The notes beneath the pieces were generated by a model that was not told the origin of the DNA, did not search any database, and saw only the letters and a list, made by a program, of their open reading frames with translations. Source: CAYUXF01 sp964448755 (GTDB lineage Bacteria > Margulisbacteria > Termititenacia > Termititenacales > CAYUXF01). From it: DNA of 21,676 bases. This document shows, in pieces, positions 6,806-13,035 of this stretch. Both the position numbers and the translations under genes were made by a program. Where the stretch lies: NCBI GenBank assembly GCA_964448755.1, contig CAYUXF010000025.1, positions 1-21,676 on the forward strand, in the 5' to 3' direction. The number at the start of each line of letters is the position of its first letter. Within the stretch, counting starts at the first letter, position 1.

Positions 6806-7923
6806 AATAATAACTTACTAATTTCTTTTTTTAAAATCAAACAAGCTTTTTTTAAACACTGAGGCTTAATTATTAGAGGCGGTAACAGACGTAGAAAATT
6901 ATTAACCTGATTAATTGCTAGCCCTTTTTTAATAAAATAATTAGTAAAATCTCTTTTAGTATACTTGACTGGCAGCTCTAAAATCCAACAAGCGCCAGAA
7001 CCGCGAATTTTTATATCTAATCTAGCTAAGCCCATAAATTGTTCTTGAATTATTTGACTTATTTGTTCTACTTTTTTATCCCATTTTTTTTTCTTATATT
7101 GTTTTAGGACTGCCACAACCACAGCTGCCGCCAAAGGATTATCGGCAAAAGTACTTCTTGGTAGCATCTCTTTTTTTATCTCTATATTTTTACGCATTAC
7201 TACTGCAGAAACCGGAAAGCCATTGCCTAAAGACTTGCCTAGCAAAATAATGTCCGGCACAAATTTATATTTAGAAAAAGCAAACAAACTACCGGTGCGA
7301 TAAAAACCGGTCAATATTTCATCAAAAATTATCAGGATTTTATTTTTTTTACAAAAAGGCACCAACTCCAAATAAAACTCTTGGGAGAAAGAAAAACCAC
7401 CATTAGAACACTGGTAAGGCTCAATAATAATTGCAGCAATATTTTTATCTGCCAGGCTTTTGATCTTTTTTAAAATATTTTTCTCTGTAGCTTCTCTTAA
7501 AGATGGTAATCTATACACATCTGTTGGGCTATCCTGCCAAAAATTATCCCAACTCAGGGCTGCAGTTGTGCCAGATTTACCATGCATACTACAACTAAAG
7601 CTAATAATTCCTCTTTTAGCAGTATGTACTTTAGCCACTCTTAAAGCAAACTCCACAGCCTCCATGCCAGTAGAATAAAAAATTTTAGTTTTGTGGGTAT
7701 CAGGGAAAAAAGATGTCAGCAATTCACTGGCTTCTCGTTGTATTGTAGCTGGCAATCCTCCAGATAACCAAATTTTACTTGCCTGTTTTTTTAATGCTTT
7801 AACTAAATAATTAGGATTATGCCCTAAAGAAACAGCACCATGTGCAGAAAAAAGATCTATTAATTTTTTTCCGCTATTTGTATATAAATATTCATATTTG
7901 GCTTTATGAATAACAATTTTCAT
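6799..7923 (-). CDS. Class III PLP-dependent aminotransferase (glutamate-1-semialdehyde aminomutase-like)
   Basis: A 374-residue fold-type I enzyme using pyridoxal phosphate. From ATG 7923, Asp201 in IIFDEILTGFYRTG should pair with the PLP ring nitrogen and Lys230 in LLGKSLGNGFP should form the Schiff base. FYSTGMEAVEFALRVAK is the cofactor-phosphate region, and HG at the N-terminus (SAHGAVSLGHNP) matches the substrate-side loop. The family includes glutamate-1-semialdehyde 2,1-aminomutase and many amine- or sugar-related transaminases; at 374 residues it is shorter than typical GSA aminomutase (about 430) and lies among accessory genes, so haem synthesis is unlikely. The frame is open upstream to a TTG at 7950, but ATG 7923 follows a TATAAT at 7931-7936 by 7 nt and is preferred. 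It overlaps the GT-B-like gene by 7 bp. Confidence 0.85.
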   Translation of the reverse strand: MKIVIHKAKYEYLYTNSGKKLIDLFSAHGAVSLGHNPNYLVKALKKQASKIWLSGGLPATIQREASELLTSFFPDTHKTKIFYSTGMEAVEFALRVAKVHTAKRGIISFSCSMHGKSGTTAALSWDNFWQDSPTDVYRLPSLREATEKNILKKIKSLADKNIAAIIIEPYQCSNGGFSFSQEFYLELVPFCKKNKILIIFDEILTGFYRTGSLFAFSKYKFVPDIILLGKSLGNGFPVSAVVMRKNIEIKKEMLPRSTFADNPLAAAVVVAVLKQYKKKKWDKKVEQISQIIQEQFMGLARLDIKIRGSGACWILELPVKYTKRDFTNYFIKKGLAINQVNNFLRLLPPLIIKPQCLKKACLILKKEISKLLLC

Positions 7924-7925
7924 AA

Positions 7926-7963
7926 ACTGAATTATACCGCAAAAAAACAACTATTAATTCAGT
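7926..7963. promoter_or_regulatory. Inverted repeat over the -10 of the aminotransferase promoter (possible operator)
   Basis: ACTGAATTA (7926-7934) and TAATTCAGT (7955-7963) are perfect 9-bp inverted arms with a 20-bp spacer. The downstream arm (in the sense of the minus-strand gene) overlaps the TATAAT at 7931-7936. It is not a usual terminator because the T-run of the minus strand lies in the loop, not after the stem. A dimeric repressor site is a reasonable reading. Confidence 0.4.
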
Positions 7964-7968
7964 AAATC

Positions 7969-8688
7969 TTAAATCTTCACCCAATATCTGCCGGCAACCT
8001 TAACTTTTGGATTTGCCTTGTCTACTACCGGTTTATTTTCCATTGTTCCAACAATTCTTTCTGGAAAAAACAATTTTTCACAAAAACGCGCTTTAGTTAA
8101 CTGACCATTTTTACCCGTTACCAATGGCGTCCCCACAGTATAAGGACGATCAACATCAGCCAGGACCCAACCAGAAATTGCCAATGGTACTTTTTTAGGA
8201 TCATTTTCACCGCCACCTAACGCAAAGCCATAAGTATCTGAACAAACCCCGGCCACCCCTTTTTGGCAACGCTTTGACGCAATAACCAGGCCATCTGGCG
8301 TAGATACATAAACCTTCCCCGGCTCCCTTTTTACACCTTCCGCCATGTTGCGAAAATCAGCCAGGTCATTCCAAACCGAATTATAAATACGATTAGCATA
8401 TAAATAACCATCATAACCCAGAATACTAGTTCCAGTTAAACTGGCAGATGGATCAGAGCTATAGTGAGCCAATGTCCCTGAGCTGCCTATTTTAACTTTA
8501 CCATCCTCTGTTAAGCGCAACGTTGCGACAGATTGCGTTTTAGACTTAAACTCAATATTGGCACCTTGAAGAAGAGAAGGAAGTAAAGCTGCTGAAACAA
8601 CAGTAGTTAAGACCGCTTTACTAGTTCTTTTAATCTGCGCCCGGCGCTGTTTATTGACCGGTTTTCTTTTTATATTTTTTTTATTCAT
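7969..8688 (-). CDS. Secreted or membrane-anchored protein with Peptidase_G2/tail-spike-like C-terminal domain
   Basis: A 239-residue protein. Residues 1-24 hold 11 Lys/Arg, an unusually long basic region, followed by a hydrophobic stretch (AVLTTVVSAALLPSLL, 25-40) that should be a signal peptide or anchor. Then comes RLTEDGKVKIGSSG, typical of tail-fibre-like middle regions, and from YNSVWNDLADF onward a domain matching the pattern seen in Peptidase_G2 (tail-spike intramolecular chaperone/autoproteolytic) and related proteins: PGKVYVSTPDG, GVCSDTYGFALGGG, VPLAISGWVLADV, VGTPLV and IVGTMEN. There is a strong AGGGGGG six nt before ATG 8688. The gene follows 8741-9301 by 52 bp. The two look like the halves of an architecture usually found in one chain. 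Whether autoproteolysis occurs cannot be told. Confidence 0.65.
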   Translation of the reverse strand: MNKKNIKRKPVNKQRRAQIKRTSKAVLTTVVSAALLPSLLQGANIEFKSKTQSVATLRLTEDGKVKIGSSGTLAHYSSDPSASLTGTSILGYDGYLYANRIYNSVWNDLADFRNMAEGVKREPGKVYVSTPDGLVIASKRCQKGVAGVCSDTYGFALGGGENDPKKVPLAISGWVLADVDRPYTVGTPLVTGKNGQLTKARFCEKLFFPERIVGTMENKPVVDKANPKVKVAGRYWVKI

Positions 8689-8740
8689 AAACTACCCCCC
8701 TATTTTTTAATAAAATTATTTTTAAAATCTATTATATCTA

Positions 8741-9301
8741 CTAATAATTAACCGTAAAAGTCTCTGTAACTGTCAACATATCTATTTCATCATTAACCGT
8801 TAAAAGGCCACCTACAGTTAGATCATTACTAATATTAACCGTTACTGTCGCTTTATTTAGAGCATTGGCAAGAGAATTTCCCGCCGCGGTATTGGCCGTA
8901 ATGGTCTCCGCTTGTCTGGCAATAAAGGCATAAGGTGTCGCTGAAAAAAGAATATCGGGAGTGAGTTGTGTTCCTTCAACATATACCCTGAGATTCAATG
9001 TCACATTTTTATCAATATCACTGAAATTAAGAGGATTCATATTAACAACGGAAGTATCACCTAACTTAACAACATAGGCCCCTTTATTAACATAAACTTC
9101 TACAGAGTTAGACGCATGGCTCTGCCAAAAAGCGGTTCCCAAATTATCAACTATCTCAAAACGCATATTTTTTGTAGCGGTAACTGGCGCGCCGGTATCA
9201 AAAAGCCTGCCCTGAAAAGCTATAACAGAGGGAACAGAATAAGCAAAAGATAGAGAAACAGCCACTACTATTGCAATAAAAAGTTTACTTAAAAACATCA
9301 T
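8741..9301 (-). CDS. Secreted protein with N-terminal 'QGRL...PYA' surface/tail-fibre-like domain
   Basis: A 186-residue exported protein. Residues 1-22 are a signal peptide (hydrophobic core FIAIVVAVSLSFA). Residues about 24-132 match a domain common at the start of large surface proteins in many uncultured bacteria: IAFQGRLFDTGAPVT, MRFEIVD, GTAFWQSH, VEVYVNKGAYVVKLGD, LNLRVYVEGTQLTPD and the closing SATPYAFIARQAE. After that only a short tail with repeated hydrophobic beta strands (NISNDLTVGGLLTVNDEID) remains, whereas relatives continue for hundreds of residues. AGGAG (9311-9315) lies 9 nt before ATG 9301. It is the first gene of a two-gene minus-strand unit with 7969-8688, and is divergent from the surface-protein operon at 9513. 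Confidence 0.75.
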   Translation of the reverse strand: MMFLSKLFIAIVVAVSLSFAYSVPSVIAFQGRLFDTGAPVTATKNMRFEIVDNLGTAFWQSHASNSVEVYVNKGAYVVKLGDTSVVNMNPLNFSDIDKNVTLNLRVYVEGTQLTPDILFSATPYAFIARQAETITANTAAGNSLANALNKATVTVNISNDLTVGGLLTVNDEIDMLTVTETFTVNY

Positions 9302-9512
9302 CTCATTTTTCTCCTAAAATATCGCCTTTAATTAATATCCTAATAACAAGAATTTAATACATCGATATTTTCTGTTGCTTAATTTTAATCGAAACACCTT
9401 AGAAAAACCAGCAAGCTATATATAAATATAATATAAAAAATCAATGTATAAATTGGCTTAAAATGGGCATATATTAAGTTGAAGAGTTTTAGTTATTCAT
9501 TTGAGGGGAATA
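9302..9512. promoter_or_regulatory. Divergent intergenic region between two surface-protein units
   Basis: This 211-bp AT-rich gap must hold promoters for both 9301 (minus) and 9513 (plus). Visible items are the Shine-Dalgarno sequences at both ends, a run of TATA-like sequence at about 9417-9440, and the motif TGGGCATATAT at 9464-9474. No hairpin or small gene was recognised. Confidence 0.5.
9464..9474 (+). promoter_or_regulatory. TGGGCATATAT motif upstream of the surface operon, copy 1
   Basis: The 11-bp sequence, preceded by AAAA, recurs exactly at 15579-15589 upstream of the PorV-like gene (there with one extra G between the A-run and the motif). It lies 38 nt before ATG 9513. It could be part of a promoter for an alternative sigma factor or a regulator site. 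Confidence 0.45.
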
Positions 9513-10079
9513 ATGAGTAAAATTTTTAAAATATTATTTCTAACATTCTGCGCCATAACCATTTATTGTTATGCTTATGATGATAATCTAGGGAACTTTT
9601 TACTAGGCGAAGCTAGCTTAAGTAACAGCACTTATAGCCTTACAGATATGGCTGGCGGTTCAATTTTAGGACAAGCTCAAAAAAACACATTTGAAATGGA
9701 TACTTTTTCAGAGAACGGTACGCTAGAAGATGCCGATGTCCGAATGATCGCTAGAAACATAGAAATAACCTACCAGGAAACGCTAGAAAATACCCCAACA
9801 GACAACAGTGTTGTTTATCCTGGGACACAATTAACATTTCATCTATTGCTGGTAAATTTTAAAAACGTCTGGGCTGATAATTATAATATTAGAGATATTA
9901 TCCCCGCCAATACCCATCTTTACTATAGCGGCAAACCGCCTACGCTCAACGGCGCTGTTTACAATATTGAATATTTGGGTGTGACCAGTAATGCCGGCCC
10001 CGGCAATATTGTTGAGTTTTTATTTGATCTAGCGCCCAGTGGCAGTGCCACGTTTTCTTATACCGTAACGGTCGATTAA
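9513..10079 (+). CDS. Secreted DUF11-like surface protein
   Basis: A 188-residue exported protein from ATG 9513, which has AGGGG (9504-9508) just upstream; a TTG at 9501 is also in frame but overlaps that Shine-Dalgarno. Residues 1-21 form a signal peptide (IFKILFLTFCAITIYCYA). The second half fits DUF11, a beta-sandwich repeat of bacterial surface proteins: ITYQETLENT, YPGTQLTFHLLLVNFKN, IRDIIPANTHLYYSG, and the closing VEFLFDLAPSGSATFSYTVTVD. It is the first gene of a tightly spaced plus-strand operon, 16 bp before the dockerin-bearing gene. It has no catalytic motif; a structural or adhesive role is inferred from the family and operon. Confidence 0.65.
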   Translation: MSKIFKILFLTFCAITIYCYAYDDNLGNFLLGEASLSNSTYSLTDMAGGSILGQAQKNTFEMDTFSENGTLEDADVRMIARNIEITYQETLENTPTDNSVVYPGTQLTFHLLLVNFKNVWADNYNIRDIIPANTHLYYSGKPPTLNGAVYNIEYLGVTSNAGPGNIVEFLFDLAPSGSATFSYTVTVD

Positions 10080-10095
10080 GTTAAGTGAGGAAGAA

Positions 10096-11592
10096 ATGAA
10101 AAAATGTCTTAAAAAAATGATCTTAACTTTAATTACACTGACCATGTTACAGGGAGTGCTCTGCGCTTTACCCACTACCGCCGGAACGCTCATTACCCCA
10201 GGGGTAATGAGCATTAAACATCTCGATGAAGTACTCGTAACTTCAGATATTGGCGAAACACTGGCTGTTGGCGCAATTTACGGTATAGAGGTCGCGCCAA
10301 CACTCTCGCGCAGTGTAACTATCGACACCCTAGTAGATTTTGTAACTTTTAACCACCAGATCATTAACTATAGCAATAGCACCGCCAATATTTTAGTGGA
10401 ATTAAATAAGAGCACAGGGCATTGGGAGCATCAATACGTCATTGATGATAATGGCAACGACATTCTGGAAGAAACAGAAACCACAACGTTTAATTCACCA
10501 TTGGCAATGAGGCCGGCAACAACGCTGAACTTTTTTGTCAATTTAATCCCCAACAGAATGTCGAGCATTGAAACAGAACTACTTGTCTCGCTTAACAATT
10601 TACCGGTAGTCCGCTATACAGGGTTTAACGGCATTCTCTACGGCGGCGGCGCCTCTTTGAATGTTGCGGACAATATTGTCTTTACCGGCAATATTACACC
10701 GAGCATTACACTGATCTCGCCAACAGAAAATGCCCAAAACGTTCTGCCAAACCAAAATATTATTATTGATATCAATTCAATTGCTTTTAATATTGTCAGC
10801 CGATCAATAGATATTTTTATTAACAATGAACTGGCAATCGCCAGTGGCAACTTTACCGCCAATTATCTGGGCGGTAGCAGTGTGCTAATTCCCTCTGCTA
10901 ACGGCTACAGAATAATTATTGATAAAGTTTCTATTTTACCGCAGAACGTTAGCAACTCTATTTTTGTACAGGCAGCCAACAGCATTGGCAACATTGCCAC
11001 GGCAAACTATCAATTCAAGACAACGATCATAGAAACAATAAAAGTTCAGCTTCAGGCTTTACTGCAGGGCTATTACGACTCCGTCGCAGACCAAATGATC
11101 CCCGCTACTGTCCGGCTGGAGTTCAGGAACGAACGACATCTGCCGGCGACAACATCTTTTAATATTCCGCTCAACAGCGACGGAACTTCCCCTCTTTTAG
11201 AGCTCTGGGAAATAGCTTCGGGTCAATATTATATTTACATTGATCACTTTAACCATATCAGTGTAGCGACCGAAGAGAAGATCTCGCTTGGCGAAACAGT
11301 CACTACTGTCAATCTCTGTGAGCCTTCTTCGGGATATTTTAAGGAAATCTATCTAAGCAGTTCAGCCCAGAACACAACAACAGCACTGCGCACAGAAGAA
11401 AACAATAAACTAACAATTAGAGGCGGCGATTACAACGGAGATAATACAATAAATATTGTCGACTGGTCAGCGTTTGATTATGAATGGAAAAACGGCGGAA
11501 TAATTGCCGATTTTGACGGCAATGGCATAATAGATACCAGAGATTACGGCATCTGGCTCTCTAACAACCAGGACTATTTGCCGTTAGAATAG
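10096..11592 (+). CDS. Secreted protein with C-terminal dockerin-like domain
   Basis: A 498-residue exported protein. Residues 1-24 are a signal peptide ending LQGVLCA. An N-terminal half has DUF11-like strands (INYSNSTANILVELN, then VIDDNGNDILEE) and an Ig-like stretch (SITLISPTENAQNVLP). Residues about 345-430 resemble the carboxypeptidase-regulatory-like beta domain that often precedes dockerins (VRLEFRN, SGQYYIYIDHFNHIS). The end is a dockerin type I-like pair of calcium loops: DYNGDNTINIVD (445-456) and DFDGNGIIDTRD (472-483), with Asp/Asn at positions 1, 3, 5 and Asp at 12 of each loop. Dockerins bind cohesins, and the next two genes carry cohesin-like domains. GAGGAAG precedes the ATG; the next gene starts 10 bp after this stop. 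No enzymatic motif is seen. Confidence 0.75.
   Translation: MKKCLKKMILTLITLTMLQGVLCALPTTAGTLITPGVMSIKHLDEVLVTSDIGETLAVGAIYGIEVAPTLSRSVTIDTLVDFVTFNHQIINYSNSTANILVELNKSTGHWEHQYVIDDNGNDILEETETTTFNSPLAMRPATTLNFFVNLIPNRMSSIETELLVSLNNLPVVRYTGFNGILYGGGASLNVADNIVFTGNITPSITLISPTENAQNVLPNQNIIIDINSIAFNIVSRSIDIFINNELAIASGNFTANYLGGSSVLIPSANGYRIIIDKVSILPQNVSNSIFVQAANSIGNIATANYQFKTTIIETIKVQLQALLQGYYDSVADQMIPATVRLEFRNERHLPATTSFNIPLNSDGTSPLLELWEIASGQYYIYIDHFNHISVATEEKISLGETVTTVNLCEPSSGYFKEIYLSSSAQNTTTALRTEENNKLTIRGGDYNGDNTINIVDWSAFDYEWKNGGIIADFDGNGIIDTRDYGIWLSNNQDYLPLE
10188..10212. repeat. Perfect 25-bp palindrome inside the dockerin gene
   Basis: GCTCATTACCCC (10188-10199) and GGGGTAATGAGC (10201-10212) are perfect inverted arms around one base. 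In the reading frame it encodes LITPGVMS, just after the signal peptide, and the opposite strand reads the same eight residues. It could fold as a stable hairpin in the message or be a protein site. Confidence 0.85.
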
Positions 11593-11602
11593 AGGAGTTA
11601 AT

Positions 11603-13027
11603 ATGTTAAAAAAAGCTTTATTTATTTTATTATTTCTTCTGGCCAGCGCTTCTGCCACGATCAGCGTGCACGTAACCAGCCTGGATAATATTTACGACAA
11701 AACCGCAGTATTAAATAACTGGGAGCGCAACAGCACTTATGTCCTGCAAGTCCGTCTTTACAACAACAACAGTACCGCCCAGGCCTTTAACCGAGTTGAA
11801 GCCAACTGCGATTTTGACGCCGCGCACTTTGACCTGATCAGTAAAACCGATCATATTAGCAGCTGGACCGCCACAAACTTTTTTGTGGTAGATAATGGCC
11901 ATATTCAGTATCAACGAGCCGCCAACAATGGTGAAGCCAATATTAATATCCCGGCCAACAGCTACCGCACTATTTATGAACTGGTCTTAAAAGTTAAACC
12001 GACAGCAACATTAATGGCCACGATCTTTACTTTAGATAAAAACTTTACACACGTTCTTTACAATATCAGCGATCTGACCGGCAATTTAAATAATTTAACC
12101 GTAACACTTGTCAACGATATCACACCGCCGGTAACCAGAGTCCTGCCAGGCTCTAACCTTCATCTCAATAAGCCAACTGAAATTGTCTTAGGTATTGACC
12201 CTAACACTAACTGCGGCGACCTCAAAGAGATCCGCTATACCACAGACGGACGGGAACCAAGTAGTAGCTCCGCCAGATATACCTTGCCAATAACCATTCC
12301 GGCCAACAGTACGGTAACAATTAAATGGCGTGGCTTTGATAATTTTAATAATATTGAAGATACCAAAACCGCTACTTATCGGGTAGATACTATTGATCCG
12401 CAGATCAGCAATATTACAACCATACCGGCGCTCCCCTGTCAGCTAAAAAACGGCAGTGTAATTACTATTAATTTTATGGCGGCCGATAATATTGAACTGA
12501 GCAGTACTGCAGTAAAAATTGGCAATAATAATGCCGCTTTTATTAAGAAGGAAGGAACTGTTTTTACTTATCGCTATATTATCAACGAAAGTGTTGACGG
12601 CAATAAAATCATCTCTATTACAGCTGTTGACCACGCCCAAAACCTGCAAATAGATACCAGCAAAGAACTTCTTGTTGATAATCTTGCCCCTACATTTAAC
12701 TTAATTTCTGTACAACCTAAACAAGCAAATATTGGCAATGTAGTAATTCTGGATTTTTCCGCTTCCGAAGAACTAGATCTAACCAAAAGCAAAGTAACAC
12801 TCGGGACAAATTCGCCAATGCAGTTTGTCAATAAAAACGGCCTTAATTACCGTTTTTCCAGAACAATTGACGGTTCAGAAACTTCCGGCTGGCTGATGGT
12901 CACCGGCTACGATCTGGCCGGTAACAGCGGCTACAACTTAAAAGACAATCAAAAAATACAAATTTACGGTTATGACCTTTTTGACAATTATGGAGAGGCT
13001 TTCTCTTCGTTTAATATTAGTTATTAG
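11603..13027 (+). CDS. Secreted protein with N-terminal cohesin-like domain and Ig-like modules
   Basis: A 474-residue exported protein. Residues 1-18 are a signal peptide. Residues about 19-170 have a cohesin-like profile: ISVHVTSLDNIY, NSTYVLQVRLYN, VEANCDFDAAHFDLIS, then YELVLKVKPTATLMATIF. Residues 175-262 resemble the chitobiase/hexosaminidase C-terminal Ig-like module (EIRYTTDGREPS, VTIKWRGFDNFNNIE). Residues 263-360 and 361-445 are two copies of a roughly 95-residue Ig-like module ending in TAVDHAQN and TGYDLAGN. The cohesin-like domain could receive the dockerin encoded just upstream. GAGGAG precedes the ATG; spacing to neighbours is 10 and 8 bp, so it is in the middle of an operon. 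No membrane anchor or CTD-type end is seen. Confidence 0.65.
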   Translation: MLKKALFILLFLLASASATISVHVTSLDNIYDKTAVLNNWERNSTYVLQVRLYNNNSTAQAFNRVEANCDFDAAHFDLISKTDHISSWTATNFFVVDNGHIQYQRAANNGEANINIPANSYRTIYELVLKVKPTATLMATIFTLDKNFTHVLYNISDLTGNLNNLTVTLVNDITPPVTRVLPGSNLHLNKPTEIVLGIDPNTNCGDLKEIRYTTDGREPSSSSARYTLPITIPANSTVTIKWRGFDNFNNIEDTKTATYRVDTIDPQISNITTIPALPCQLKNGSVITINFMAADNIELSSTAVKIGNNNAAFIKKEGTVFTYRYIINESVDGNKIISITAVDHAQNLQIDTSKELLVDNLAPTFNLISVQPKQANIGNVVILDFSASEELDLTKSKVTLGTNSPMQFVNKNGLNYRFSRTIDGSETSGWLMVTGYDLAGNSGYNLKDNQKIQIYGYDLFDNYGEAFSSFNISY

Positions 13028-13035
13028 GAGAACTA

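Noticed and set aside
6799..7923. Glutamate-1-semialdehyde aminomutase for haem synthesis
   Set aside because: Family motifs fit, but it is shorter than usual and lies in an accessory cluster without other haem genes; left as class III aminotransferase.
7926..7963. Inverted repeat as a rho-independent terminator of the 7969-8688 gene
   Set aside because: The T-run on the minus strand lies in the 20-nt loop and no U-tract follows the stem, so operator is the better reading.
8690..8740. Frameshift joining the genes at 8741-9301 and 7969-8688 into one
   Set aside because: The second gene has its own strong Shine-Dalgarno and its own basic-hydrophobic export sequence, so it is an independent gene.
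10029..10214. Minus-strand open frame across the start of the dockerin gene
   Set aside because: It mirrors the palindrome and has no ribosome binding site; a shadow of the sense gene.
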